Below the pieces are notes generated by a model, which was given only the letters and a program-made list of their open reading frames with translations, had not been told where the DNA came from and did not search any database. Positions 44,905 through 53,678 of a stretch of DNA of 64,000 nt are shown in pieces. Position 1 is the first letter of the stretch; each line of letters begins with the position of its first letter. The DNA comes from Sulfitobacter sp. HGT1. Its GTDB lineage: Bacteria > Pseudomonadota > Alphaproteobacteria > Rhodobacterales > Rhodobacteraceae. The translations under genes were made by a program, and so were the position numbers. The DNA lies in the NCBI RefSeq assembly GCF_013282155.1, contig NZ_BLWI01000014.1:1-64000 (forward strand). Reading direction: 5' to 3'.

Positions 44905-45936
44905 ATGGTCGAAATCACAATACGGGGCGCGGGGATTTTTGGCTTGTCGGTGGCCTGGGCCTGCGTCAGGCGCGGTGCTGCGGTTCAGGTGATCGACCCT
45001 TTTGGCCCGGCATCAGGCAGCAGCGGCGGGATCGTCGGCGCGCTGGCCCCGCATGTGCCCGAAAAATGGAGCGCCAAGAAAGCGTTTCAGCTCGATAGCC
45101 TGTTGATGGCCGAAGGGTTCTGGCACGAGGTCGAAGCAATCGGCGGCGCGAAATCCGGCTATGCCCGAAAAGGCCGATTGCAGCCGATCCTGAATGACCG
45201 CGGTATCGAACTGGCGCACCGCCGCGCAGAGACTGCGCAAGAATTCTGGCAAGACAACGCCGTCTGGCAGGTGCTTCAGGCCAAAGATGCCGACTGGGCA
45301 CCGGCAAGCCCGACGGGATGGTTGATCTACGACAGCCTCAGCGCGTTGATCCACCCGCGCCAGGCCTGCACTGCGCTGGTCATGGCGTTGCAGGCCAAAG
45401 GCGTCACGATCCAAGCGGAAGCGCCCGATCAGGGTCAGGTCTTGTGGGCGACAGGCGTGGCGGGATTGACCGACATGTCAGCCCGATACGACCGCGTGGT
45501 CGGGGCGGGGGAAAAGGGGCAAGCCGCGTTGCTGGCCCATGACGCGCGCGGATTGCCGCAACTTTTTGCCGATGGTGTGCACATCATCCCGCATAGCGAT
45601 GGCACCGTCGCCGTCGGATCAACAACCGAGCGGTATTTTGACAACGCCGACCAGACCGACACGCAGCTGGATGATGTCATCGCCAAGGCCCGTTCCGCCG
45701 TTCCTGCGTTGGCATCGGCGCAGGTGATCGACCGCTGGGCCGGACTGCGCCCCCGCAGCCACAGCCGCGCGCCGATGTTGGGGGCTTGGCCCGACAGGCC
45801 CGGTCATTTCATCGCCAACGGCGGCTTCAAGATCGGGTTCGGCATGGCCCCCAAAATATCCGAGGTGATGGCAGACCTGCTGCTGGACGGATCCGATGCG
45901 GTTCCCGACGGGTTTCGCGTCACAGACAACCTTTAG
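44905..45936 (+). CDS. FAD-dependent oxidoreductase, MnmC oxidase-like (DAO family)
   Basis: A 343-residue flavoenzyme with an N-terminal dinucleotide fold (IRGAGIFGLSVAWACVRRG), GGIVGALAPHVPEKW, and a C-terminal FAD cap (IDRWAGLRPRSHSRAPMLG, FIANGGFKIGFG) as in the DAO-type oxidase half of MnmC. It could convert the carboxymethylaminomethyl form at tRNA U34 to aminomethyl, feeding the adjacent MnmD-like enzyme. A general D-amino-acid or glycine-oxidase-like role is the alternative. It is divergent from mnmD; its stop overlaps the convergent MaoC gene by 4 bp. Confidence 0.8.
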   Translation: MVEITIRGAGIFGLSVAWACVRRGAAVQVIDPFGPASGSSGGIVGALAPHVPEKWSAKKAFQLDSLLMAEGFWHEVEAIGGAKSGYARKGRLQPILNDRGIELAHRRAETAQEFWQDNAVWQVLQAKDADWAPASPTGWLIYDSLSALIHPRQACTALVMALQAKGVTIQAEAPDQGQVLWATGVAGLTDMSARYDRVVGAGEKGQAALLAHDARGLPQLFADGVHIIPHSDGTVAVGSTTERYFDNADQTDTQLDDVIAKARSAVPALASAQVIDRWAGLRPRSHSRAPMLGAWPDRPGHFIANGGFKIGFGMAPKISEVMADLLLDGSDAVPDGFRVTDNL

Positions 45937-46715
45937 GCGGTTGCCACCATACATTGCCGCCCGTCCGGCCCCTGCACCCACAGATCGCGGCCGTTTCGGC
46001 ACAGCGTGGCGGTTTCGTGATCCATCAGCGGCGATGTCGCGCGAAAGCTGAATTCCGCAAGCGGCCCCAGCTCCGTTTGCGCTTTGAGCATCAGCAATTG
46101 CGCCAATAGCGGGCCATGGACGACCAACCCGTCATACCCTTCGACGTCGCGGGCATAGTCCAGATCATAATGGATGCGATGGCCATTGAACGTCAGCGCC
46201 GAATACCGAAACAGCAAGGTCGAGGTAAAGCTGACACGATCCATCGTTTCGGCATCTTTGCGCGCCACGGGCGGGACAGGTTTTGGCGCGACGGGATCTG
46301 CATCCTCGCGGTACACCAGATCCTGCCATTCCGTCACGCACAGCGCATCGTCTTGCCAAATCTCGTGGCGCAATGTGACAAACCCCAACGGCCCGCTGCG
46401 GCCATCCTTGCGCTGGTGGCGTTCGCATACCGTGCGCTTTTCAGCCGGCGTGCCTGCGGTAATGGGACCGTGAAAATTCAACCGTCCGCCGGCCCACATC
46501 CGCCGGGGCAACCCCATGTCAGGGATCAGACCGCCAACCTTGGGGTGGCCATCGCGCCCCAACGCCTTTGGGGGTTCAGGGTCCCAGAAATAAAGCTGAT
46601 GAAAGAACGGCGGAAGCGGATCGCCCGCACAAAGGGTTGCGTCGTGCCCCAATGCGACTTGAAATGCCGAGGCGCGGGCACTGTCCATCACATCCTGTTT
46701 ACGTTGTTCTGTCAT
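45933..46715 (-). CDS. MaoC-like hydratase/dehydratase (mesaconyl-C4-CoA hydratase-like)
   Basis: A 260-residue double-hotdog protein. The C-terminal half carries FRYSALTFNGHRIHYD followed by GYDGLVVHGPLLAQL, the active-site pattern of FAS1/HTD2-type dehydratases, including mesaconyl-C4-CoA hydratases. The N-terminal half (GLIPDMGLPRRMWAGGRLNF) is the degenerate hotdog. It probably hydrates or dehydrates a branched or short acyl-CoA. No pathway partners lie nearby, so the exact substrate is open. Confidence 0.8.
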   Translation of the reverse strand: MTEQRKQDVMDSARASAFQVALGHDATLCAGDPLPPFFHQLYFWDPEPPKALGRDGHPKVGGLIPDMGLPRRMWAGGRLNFHGPITAGTPAEKRTVCERHQRKDGRSGPLGFVTLRHEIWQDDALCVTEWQDLVYREDADPVAPKPVPPVARKDAETMDRVSFTSTLLFRYSALTFNGHRIHYDLDYARDVEGYDGLVVHGPLLAQLLMLKAQTELGPLAEFSFRATSPLMDHETATLCRNGRDLWVQGPDGRQCMVATA

Positions 46716-46756
46716 AGGCGCAGTATCCGTTTTGAAGGGTCACATAAGGAATCGTC

Positions 46757-47173
46757 ATGCAACATTCGGAAATTCAATGCCGCGTAAGAGAATTGGATCA
46801 CCTTGTTCTGACGGTTGCAAGCATACCTGAAACCGTGCGATTCTACACCCAAGTCCTAGGGATGCGCGGCCAGCAATTTCAGGTGGCCGATGGCAGCAAA
46901 CGCTGGGCGCTCCGGTTCGGGCAATCCAAAATCAACCTGCATCAAAAAGGGCGTGAATTCGACCCCAAAGCCGCGCAACCTACCGCAGGGTCCGCCGATC
47001 TTTGTTTTCTGACCGATGCCCCGATTGCAGACTGGATCAGACATCTGACAATTCACGGGGTCCAGATCGAAGACGGCCCCGTGCCCCGATCAGGGGCCAC
47101 AGGGCCGATCACATCGCTTTATATCCGCGACCCCGACCGCAACCTGATCGAGGTAAGCGTGCCAACCGTCTAG
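46757..47173 (+). CDS. VOC-family (glyoxalase/dioxygenase-fold) protein
   Basis: A 138-residue protein of the vicinal-oxygen-chelate fold. Possible metal ligands are the histidine in LDHLVLTV, the histidine in INLHQKGREF and the glutamate in NLIEVSVP. VRFYTQVLGM is the conserved first-module helix. Members include glyoxalase I and fosfomycin-resistance enzymes; the reaction here cannot be told. Its stop overlaps the convergent FMN-reductase stop by 4 bp. Confidence 0.85.
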   Translation: MQHSEIQCRVRELDHLVLTVASIPETVRFYTQVLGMRGQQFQVADGSKRWALRFGQSKINLHQKGREFDPKAAQPTAGSADLCFLTDAPIADWIRHLTIHGVQIEDGPVPRSGATGPITSLYIRDPDRNLIEVSVPTV

Positions 47174-47712
47174 CGGTTTATCTCGGCGCGCAGCGCTTCC
47201 ATCAACTGGGTCAGTTCTTTCACGTAGATCTCTCCGGTGAGATGCCCGTTTTCATCAAATGCGTTGGAACTGTTGGCCAGATGAATTTCGGGACCCTGCA
47301 AAATGCGCGGGCGGAACGGCACCATGAAGCTGCGCAAAATCAACTGGGCGCGTTCACCACCTGCACGGCCTGCGGCGGCAGACATCACAGCCAAGGGCTT
47401 GCCGCTCCAGGGTGTGCCTTCAACCCGGCTGATCCAGTCCAGCGCGTTTTTCAAAACACCTGACGGGCCTTTGTTATATTCGACTGTCGAAATCAGCACC
47501 GCATCAGCCGCCGCAATCTGGTCTGCCACGGTTTGCACAGCAGCTGGAACCCCTGTCGCCTCTTCTTCGTCGGCATCATACAGCGGAAACCGGATATCGG
47601 CTTCGGTATAGGTGCAATCGCCAAAAAGCCGGGCGGCCTCGGACAGCAGCATCGAATTTGTCGATCCTTTGCGCAGCGATCCGGAAATACCAATAAGGTT
47701 CAGCTTGGCCAT
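47170..47712 (-). CDS. NADPH-dependent FMN reductase (ChrR/SsuE-like)
   Basis: A 180-residue flavodoxin-fold enzyme. GISGSLRKGSTNSMLL is the FMN phosphate loop, STVEYNKGPSGVLKNALDWI contacts the flavin ring, and GKPLAVMSAAAGRAGGERAQ follows. The start at 47712 (MAKLNLIGISGS) is preferred because the longer frame to 47790 adds a spurious hydrophobic leader. Relatives reduce FMN, quinones or chromate; the physiological role here is open. Confidence 0.9.
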   Translation of the reverse strand: MAKLNLIGISGSLRKGSTNSMLLSEAARLFGDCTYTEADIRFPLYDADEEEATGVPAAVQTVADQIAAADAVLISTVEYNKGPSGVLKNALDWISRVEGTPWSGKPLAVMSAAAGRAGGERAQLILRSFMVPFRPRILQGPEIHLANSSNAFDENGHLTGEIYVKELTQLMEALRAEINR

Positions 47713-47764
47713 GGGTGACGATCCTTTGAATGAATATGCTGTAACGTGAACTGTGGCGAACCAC

Positions 47765-47794
47765 GCAAAAAGCAAGAGGGCAAAAAGCAAGAGG
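47765..47794. repeat. 15-bp perfect tandem repeat
   Basis: GCAAAAAGCAAGAGG occurs twice head to tail (47765-47779, 47780-47794), running into the adjacent terminator. On the minus strand it supplies the T-rich tail after the terminator stem. Probably a slippage duplication. Confidence 0.8.
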
Positions 47795-47817
47795 CCCCGG
47801 CGGGTTACCGGAGCCTC
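47791..47817 (-). terminator. Terminator of the OmpA lipoprotein gene
   Basis: GAGGCCCCGG (47791-47800) pairs with CCGGAGCCTC (47808-47817) with one mismatch. In the minus direction the stem is followed by TTGCTTTTTG. It lies 23 bp after the ompA-like stop. Confidence 0.8.
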
Positions 47818-47839
47818 TGTTCGCTAAACCTGTCAGATA

Positions 47840-48508
47840 TTAGGCCGCGTTGGGAAGGATAACGATTTCGACACGACGGTTCTGCGCCTTGCCAGCAGCA
47901 TTCAGGTTGCTTGCAATCGGCTGGCTTTCACCGCGACCGACCGAACGGATACGCCCGCCCGGAACACCATTGCCGATCAAAACGCTCGCGACCGCGCGTG
48001 CGCGACCTTCGGACAATTGCTGGTTATACGCTGCATCGCCGTCACTGTCTGTGTGGCCGATGATCTGCAAAGTGGAATTGCTATAGATATTCACGTTGCG
48101 CGCCAATGCTGCCAGATCGTTCTGCATACCCGCCTGCACAGTGGTGCTGTCTGTTGCGAACAGGATATCCTGTGGCAAGGTCACAATCAGACGGTCACCG
48201 GTGTTGGTGATGATCACGTCACTGTCCAGCTGCCGGCGCAGATCTGCCTCTTGCTTGTCCAGCGAATAGCCGATGCCAGCGCCGATAGCGCCGCCAGCCA
48301 ATGCACCCACCAAAGCGCCATCGGCACGGTTACCGTCACCTTTGGACAGGGCACCGATAACGGCACCCGCGCCCGCGCCGATCAGTGCGCTGTTGCGTGT
48401 GTTTGCGTTTGGATCATTGGGGTTGCCACCGATCGGACCGGGTTCACAGGCGCTTAGGGCCAGAACACTGGTCAGGGCGACGGCGATTGTGGTTTTCGAA
48501 AAAGTCAT
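47840..48508 (-). CDS. OmpA-family lipoprotein with glycine zipper
   Basis: A 222-residue outer-membrane lipoprotein. Signal peptide with lipobox LSAC; glycine-zipper segment about 40-85 (ALIGAGAGAVIGAL, GALAGGAIGAGIGYSL); OmpA-type peptidoglycan-binding domain about 105-220 (LFATDSTTVQ, IIGHTDSDGDAAYNQQLSEG, RAVASVLI, RRVEIVILP). This is the layout of the YiaD family. It probably tethers the outer membrane to the wall. The start at 48508 gives a proper signal peptide; earlier in-frame starts do not. Confidence 0.92.
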   Translation of the reverse strand: MTFSKTTIAVALTSVLALSACEPGPIGGNPNDPNANTRNSALIGAGAGAVIGALSKGDGNRADGALVGALAGGAIGAGIGYSLDKQEADLRRQLDSDVIITNTGDRLIVTLPQDILFATDSTTVQAGMQNDLAALARNVNIYSNSTLQIIGHTDSDGDAAYNQQLSEGRARAVASVLIGNGVPGGRIRSVGRGESQPIASNLNAAGKAQNRRVEIVILPNAA

Positions 48509-48628
48509 AATATCTTTCTGCCTTAGTTGGGGCCCCGTTCGGGCGAGGCATGTAGCACTCAACTCCCTACACGACCTCAGGTTCCCGATAAACTGGCGCG
48601 ATACTGCCGATCGGCACCAACCCGCTTA

Positions 48629-49501
48629 TCAGCCGGCATCTGCCCGCGCGGATTCATAGGCCAGCATAGCCCGTTTGACGGGGATGCCCCAGTGATACCC
48701 CCCCAAGCCGCCGGATTTGCGCAGGGCGCGGTGACAGGGGATCAACCAACTGATCGGGTTGCGCCCGACAGCCGTTCCCACCGCGCGCACCGCCTTGGGT
48801 GTGCCGATGGTTTGCGCGATCTCGGAATAGGTTGTGACATTGCCGGACGGGATGCTCAGCAATGCCTCCCACACCTTTATCTGGAAGGGGGCACCAATCA
48901 GATAAATCGGGGCCTTGCCGCTGCGACCATCCTGCGCGCCAAAGGCCGTCTGGACCCAGTCGTGCAAAAGGCCGGGGTTTTCGATGAAACTGGCACCCGG
49001 CCAGCGGCGGCACAGATCTGCCATCGCTTCGGCTTCGCCCATCTCGGCCGAGAAAGCGAGGCCGCATATCCCGCGGTCCGTTCCCATGACCAGGGCTGGG
49101 CCAAAGGGGCTGTCAAACCACCCCCACGAGATCACCAACCCCTCCCCCTTGCGGGCGAATTCGCCGGGGCTCATGGCCTCCCAACGCAGGAAAAGATCAT
49201 GTAGCCGCCCTGACCCCGACAGACCCAGTTCATGGGCAGCCCCAAGGGTGGTAAACCGGTCGCGCAGCAGGTCTTTGGCGTGGTCCAGCATCAGGTATTG
49301 CTGATAGCGCTTGGGCGACACCCCCACCCACCGCGAGAAAATCCGCTGGAAGTGCGGCGCGCTCATCCCCATTTCGCCGGCGATCTGATCCAGCGCCAAG
49401 GGGTCGGCGGCGCGATCGATCAAATCAATCGCGCGGCGCATCACACCATAGTGATAGCCATCTTCTGGGTCGTGAATCGGGGGGGTGCAATCATGTGTCA
49501 T
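48629..49501 (-). CDS. Methylated-DNA--cysteine methyltransferase with AraC HTH
   Basis: A 290-residue two-domain protein. The AraC-type helix-turn-helix at about 20-115 includes MSAPHFQRIFSRWVGVSPKRYQ. The O6-alkylguanine transferase domain at about 130-285 includes PFQIKVWEALLSIPSGNVTTYSEIA, AVRAVGTAVGRNPISWLIPCHR (acceptor cysteine) and GGLGGYHWG. It lacks the N-terminal zinc domain of full Ada, so it cannot sense methyl-phosphotriesters in the classical way. It repairs O6-methylguanine by suicide transfer and may still bind DNA as a regulator. Confidence 0.93.
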   Translation of the reverse strand: MTHDCTPPIHDPEDGYHYGVMRRAIDLIDRAADPLALDQIAGEMGMSAPHFQRIFSRWVGVSPKRYQQYLMLDHAKDLLRDRFTTLGAAHELGLSGSGRLHDLFLRWEAMSPGEFARKGEGLVISWGWFDSPFGPALVMGTDRGICGLAFSAEMGEAEAMADLCRRWPGASFIENPGLLHDWVQTAFGAQDGRSGKAPIYLIGAPFQIKVWEALLSIPSGNVTTYSEIAQTIGTPKAVRAVGTAVGRNPISWLIPCHRALRKSGGLGGYHWGIPVKRAMLAYESARADAG

Positions 49502-49561
49502 GCTCCCAAACTAGGGTCTGCACAGGCGTCTAGCGACCCGAAACTTGCGGCAAACGCATCC

Positions 49562-50191
49562 TCAGGCGGCCAGCAAATGCAAAAGCGATTCTTCGGGGCT
49601 CAGCAAATCACGCAGAAAACGCGCCTCTTGATTGGTGAGACACATGCGCGGGGTTGTGGTTTCCGCGTCAAATATCCTGCTCGCGCGGCGGACTGCGGGG
49701 GGCACATCCAGCATCCACGCCATATTTTGCCCTGTCGTCTCTGCCCAGATACCGCAGGTCATGATCAGCTCGTGTCGTTCTGTGATAATGTGATGATAGC
49801 TTAACGCCGGTGCGCCAAGTTCAACACGGGGCCCGCGACGCCGTGACATTGCCCCGATTTCCGCCATTGCTTCGTTATGGCCGAAATGCAGCGCCACGCG
49901 CGGGGATGCGACAAGCACGCTGTGATGCGGCGACAGGCGCAAAGGCTCTGCCAAGCCATCGGGTGCTGCGCTGTCGCGGGGCCGAAGATGCAAGGGCGCA
50001 GGCAGCGGAAGACCATCCGGCCCGATGCCCCGCGACCGTTTGATCGCCAGTATGCGTTGGGCACCGTGATCGCGGGTAATGACGTAATCCCCCGATTCGA
50101 TCCATTCTACCGGTAATTCACCATCCAGTGTCATGATCATCGCCCCCGGCCCAAAGCCGGAGACCTTTGAAAACATCAATTCAACCGACAT
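49562..50191 (-). CDS. Hint-domain protein lacking the N-terminal cysteine
   Basis: A 209-residue protein whose first 150 residues follow the Hedgehog/intein (Hint) pattern common in roseobacters: GPGAMIMTLDGELPVEWI, GDYVITRDHG, then RLSPHHSVLV, which corresponds to the TxxH-like block. In typical members the first block begins with a cysteine followed by PGT; here it reads GFGPGAM, so the nucleophile seems lost. The C-terminus (LTNQEARFLRDLLSPEESLL) is helical. The start at 50191 is chosen over 50215. Function unknown. Confidence 0.75.
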   Translation of the reverse strand: MSVELMFSKVSGFGPGAMIMTLDGELPVEWIESGDYVITRDHGAQRILAIKRSRGIGPDGLPLPAPLHLRPRDSAAPDGLAEPLRLSPHHSVLVASPRVALHFGHNEAMAEIGAMSRRRGPRVELGAPALSYHHIITERHELIMTCGIWAETTGQNMAWMLDVPPAVRRASRIFDAETTTPRMCLTNQEARFLRDLLSPEESLLHLLAA

Positions 50192-50348
50192 CACGCTTTC
50201 CTTTCTTAGGGTCAAAGGCCCGTTTCACACGCCCAATCTAGGGCCTGAGAAAGCAATCTAGCGAACAGAATGTGCAAAAGTGGTAAATGGCGCAGCTTGC
50301 CTGCAGCCAGTCTTGCCCTGATTGCAAATTCATCCCATACCAAGGGTC

Positions 50349-50993
50349 ATGGCCAAGCCCCTTGATTATCATACCATCCGCGAGATCTTTACCCGCTTTC
50401 AGGCAGCCGATGCCGAACCCAAAGGCGAGCTTGATCACACCAATGTCTATACCTTGCTGGTTGCAGTCGCGCTGAGCGCGCAGGCAACTGATGCGGGTGT
50501 GAACAAGGCGACGAAATCCCTGTTCGAAGTGATAGAGACGCCCCAGCAGATGCTGGACCTCGGGTTGGAAGGTCTGATCGAACATATCAAATCCATCGGA
50601 TTGTTCCGCCAGAAAGCCAAGAACGTCATCAAGATGAGCCAGATTCTGGTTGATGAGTATGACGGCATTGTGCCCAACAGCCGCGCCGCGCTGCAATCCC
50701 TGCCCGGTGTCGGGCGCAAGACGGCCAATGTCGTGCTGAACATGTGGTGGCATTATCCCGCACAAGCGGTCGATACGCATATCTTTCGCGTCGGCAACCG
50801 CACACGTATCGCGCCCGGTAAAACTGTCGATGCCGTTGAACGCGCCATCGAAGACAATATCCCCGTTGATTTCCAACAACACGCCCATCACTGGATGATC
50901 CTGCACGGCCGTTATCATTGCAAAGCGCGCAAGCCGCAGTGCAGAACCTGCATCATCCGTGATCTCTGCCCCTATGAGGACAAAACCGAATGA
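50349..50993 (+). CDS. nth: Endonuclease III (DNA glycosylase/AP lyase)
   Basis: A 214-residue base-excision repair enzyme removing oxidised pyrimidines. The helix-hairpin-helix LPGVGRKTANVVLN contains the catalytic lysine; AVDTHIFRVGNR contains the catalytic aspartate; the C-terminal C-x6-C-x2-C-x5-C holds the [4Fe-4S] cluster. The start at 50349 (MAKPLDYHTI) is the family N-terminus. Its stop overlaps the start of the PfkB kinase (ATGA), so the two are co-translated. Confidence 0.97.
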   Translation: MAKPLDYHTIREIFTRFQAADAEPKGELDHTNVYTLLVAVALSAQATDAGVNKATKSLFEVIETPQQMLDLGLEGLIEHIKSIGLFRQKAKNVIKMSQILVDEYDGIVPNSRAALQSLPGVGRKTANVVLNMWWHYPAQAVDTHIFRVGNRTRIAPGKTVDAVERAIEDNIPVDFQQHAHHWMILHGRYHCKARKPQCRTCIIRDLCPYEDKTE

Positions 50994-51979
50994 CCCAATA
51001 TGAAGTGGTTGGTATCGGCAACGCCGTTGTCGATGTAATCTCGCATGCCGATGACGCGTTTCTTGCCGACATGAACATCGAAAAAGGCATCATGCAATTG
51101 ATCGAGCGTGACCGCGCCGAAGACCTGTATGGCGCGATGAACGACCGCCTGCAAACCCCCGGTGGGTCGGTTGCCAACACGATTGCCGGCATCGGTGCGC
51201 TTGGCCTGCCGACCGCATTTATCGGGCGTGTGAATGACGACCATCTGGGCCAGTTCTATGCGCAATCCATGATCGACGGCGGCACGGATTTCGTGAATGC
51301 CCCCGCTGCGGGTGGTGATCTGCCGACCTCGCGGTCGATGATCTTTGTATCGCCAGATGGTGAACGGTCGATGAACACCTATCTGGGCATCTCGACCGAT
51401 CTGGGGCCTGCGGATGTACCGGATGCTGTCGCGTCCTCGGCCAAGATCATGTTCCTCGAAGGATATCTGTTCGACAAGGATCAGGGCAAACAGGCTTTTC
51501 TTGAGGCGTCGCGTCTGACCCGCGCTGCGGGCGGCAAGGCCGGCATCGCGATTTCCGATCCTTTCTGCGTTGACCGTCACCGCGACGATTTCCTGCGCAT
51601 GATCGCCGACGAACTGGATTACGTCATCGGCAACGAGGCCGAAATCAGATCCCTGTTTGAAACCGACGATGTCGAAGAAGCGCTGACCAAGACTGCTGCG
51701 ATGTGTAACATAGTTGTGTGCACGCGGTCGGGCGATGGCGTCACGCTGATCCGCGATGGCGAACGTGTCGATGTGCCGGTGACCAAAATCACCCCCGTTG
51801 ATGCGACAGGTGCCGGGGATCAGTTCGCTGCGGGTTTCCTGTATGGCATGGCCACAGGTCGCGATCTGGAAACCTGCGGCAAGATGGGCCACATCTGCGC
51901 AGCCGAGGTTATCAGCCACGTTGGCCCGCGTCCCCTGGTCGACATCATGACCCTGTTCAAAGAACAAGGGTTGGTCTGA
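50990..51979 (+). CDS. PfkB-family (adenosine kinase-like) sugar/nucleoside kinase
   Basis: A 329-residue ribokinase-fold enzyme. VVGIGNAVVDVIS at the N-terminus, GGSVANTIAGIGALGLPTAFIG (first PfkB signature), YVIGNEAEIRSLF, and DATGAGDQFAAGFLYG with the catalytic aspartate and anion hole. The sequence is nearer to adenosine kinases than to ribokinase, but the substrate is not certain. It overlaps nth by 4 bp and is followed 3 bp later by a GNAT gene. Confidence 0.92.
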   Translation: MTQYEVVGIGNAVVDVISHADDAFLADMNIEKGIMQLIERDRAEDLYGAMNDRLQTPGGSVANTIAGIGALGLPTAFIGRVNDDHLGQFYAQSMIDGGTDFVNAPAAGGDLPTSRSMIFVSPDGERSMNTYLGISTDLGPADVPDAVASSAKIMFLEGYLFDKDQGKQAFLEASRLTRAAGGKAGIAISDPFCVDRHRDDFLRMIADELDYVIGNEAEIRSLFETDDVEEALTKTAAMCNIVVCTRSGDGVTLIRDGERVDVPVTKITPVDATGAGDQFAAGFLYGMATGRDLETCGKMGHICAAEVISHVGPRPLVDIMTLFKEQGLV

Positions 51980-51982
51980 TCA

Positions 51983-52576
51983 ATGCTGGGTGATGGTTAT
52001 CATGATGTGCCCGATGGCAAACTGGCGATGGTCGTCACCCATCTGCAAATGCACGCGGCAGCCCCCACACGTGCGGTGTCCCTGCCCCAAGGTATAACCC
52101 TGCGGCAGGTCACCCCGACGCTTGACTGGTACCGCGACATTTTCAAACGCGTCGGTGCGCAAGACTGGCTGTGGTTCGGGCGGCTCGTGATGTCGGACGC
52201 CGAATTGAACGCGATCCTCACCGATCCCGATATGGCATTTTACACGCTCTCCAAGGACGGTCAGGACGAAGCCCTGCTTGAACTGGATTTCCGCCAGCCC
52301 GGCGAATGCGAGCTGGCCTATTTCGGGCTGACCTCGAAACTGATCGGCGCGGGGGCGGGGCGTTATCTGATGAACCATGCGATTGCGACCGCCTGGGCCA
52401 AGCCCATCACCCGCTTTCATGTCCACACCTGCACGATCGACAGCCCGCAGGCCGTGGCATTCTATATTCGCAGCGGGTTCACGCCCTATCGCCGTCAGAT
52501 CGAAGTTGCCGACGATCCGCGGCTGACGGGCATGTTGGGGCGCGATGCCGGCCCGCATGTGCCGATCATCGGCTAA
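51983..52576 (+). CDS. GNAT-family N-acetyltransferase
   Basis: A 197-residue acetyltransferase. CELAYFGLTSKLIGAGAGRYL is the acetyl-CoA-binding strand and loop (with GAGAGR), followed by VHTCTIDSPQAVAFYIRSGF, the characteristic C-terminal region. It is the third gene of the nth-pfkB-GNAT unit. The substrate is unknown. Confidence 0.87.
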   Translation: MLGDGYHDVPDGKLAMVVTHLQMHAAAPTRAVSLPQGITLRQVTPTLDWYRDIFKRVGAQDWLWFGRLVMSDAELNAILTDPDMAFYTLSKDGQDEALLELDFRQPGECELAYFGLTSKLIGAGAGRYLMNHAIATAWAKPITRFHVHTCTIDSPQAVAFYIRSGFTPYRRQIEVADDPRLTGMLGRDAGPHVPIIG

Positions 52577-52585
52577 AGCGGGCGC

Positions 52586-53470
52586 TTAGCCCATCCGTTC
52601 GGATGCATATGATCCGGGCGATGCCGGGAACACGACTGTCTTGTTGCCGTTCAAAAACACGCGGCGGTGAATATGCGCGTGAATGGCGCGGGCCAGAACC
52701 TGGCTTTCGACATCGCGGCCCAGTGACACGTAATCATTGGCGGATTGCGCATGGGTGACAACCACGATGTCCTGTTCGATGATCGGGCCTTCATCCAGAT
52801 CGGCGGTCACATAATGCGACGTTGCCCCGATCAGTTTCACCCCGCGCTGGAACGCCTGCTTATAGGGATTCGCCCCCTTGAAGCTGGGCAGGAACGAATG
52901 GTGGATGTTGATGATCCGCCCCGACATCTTTTGGCACATCTCGTCTGACAAGATCTGCATATAGCGGGCCAGCACGATCAGATCGGCCCCTGCCTCCTCG
53001 ACCACCGCCATAATCCGCGCTTCGGCATCGACCTTGTTTTCGGCGGTGACCTTGATGCAGTGGAACGGGATATCGTTGTTCACGACGACCTTTTGATACT
53101 CCATATGGTTCGACACCACGGCGACGATGTCGATCGGCAGCGCGCCAATGCGCCAGCGGTACAGCAAATCGTTCAGGCAATGGCCAAAACGCGAGACCAT
53201 GATCACGACCTTCATCTTTTCGGTCTGGTCGTGAAAGTCATACGTCATGTCAAACGGGCTGGCCGTGGCCGCAAACCCTTCGGCCAATTTGCCCAGATCG
53301 ACGGCATCATCGCTTTCAAAGCTGACCCGCATAAAGAAGTTGCCGGTTTCCTTGTCGTCGAACTGGGCACTGTCGGTGATGTTGCAGGCGTTGTCGGCAA
53401 GGTAATTCGCAATCGCGGCGACGACCCCGCGGGTCGACGGACAGGTAACGGTCAGTGCAAAGTTTTTCAT
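52586..53470 (-). CDS. purU: Formyltetrahydrofolate deformylase
   Basis: A 294-residue enzyme hydrolysing 10-formyl-tetrahydrofolate to formate and tetrahydrofolate, balancing one-carbon pools. The N-terminal ACT domain is at about 1-85 (FALTVTCPSTRGVVAAIANYL). The formyltransferase domain includes KVVIMVSRFGHCLNDLLYRW, NIHHSFLPSFKGANPYKQAF and TADLDEGPIIEQD with the catalytic Asn-His-Asp set. The start at 53470 is the family N-terminus. The gap upstream to rppH (53471-53678, about 200 bp) has no recognised feature. Confidence 0.96.
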   Translation of the reverse strand: MKNFALTVTCPSTRGVVAAIANYLADNACNITDSAQFDDKETGNFFMRVSFESDDAVDLGKLAEGFAATASPFDMTYDFHDQTEKMKVVIMVSRFGHCLNDLLYRWRIGALPIDIVAVVSNHMEYQKVVVNNDIPFHCIKVTAENKVDAEARIMAVVEEAGADLIVLARYMQILSDEMCQKMSGRIINIHHSFLPSFKGANPYKQAFQRGVKLIGATSHYVTADLDEGPIIEQDIVVVTHAQSANDYVSLGRDVESQVLARAIHAHIHRRVFLNGNKTVVFPASPGSYASERMG

Positions 53471-53678
53471 GGTCGAGGTCCTGTCACAAAAGGGGATCGG
53501 CATCAGGCACCGACAAGGCTGTGTTTGCCCATGCCGGGGGCACCGTCAATATGCCCACGGGCAAATGCACGGCCAAAGACACCTCACACAGGGGATGTAT
53601 CGCGCCAATGGTTTCCGATCATGCACAATGGTCGAAATCCGCTACGAAACGGGCAGTCTGGAAAAACCAAAAGGGGGC

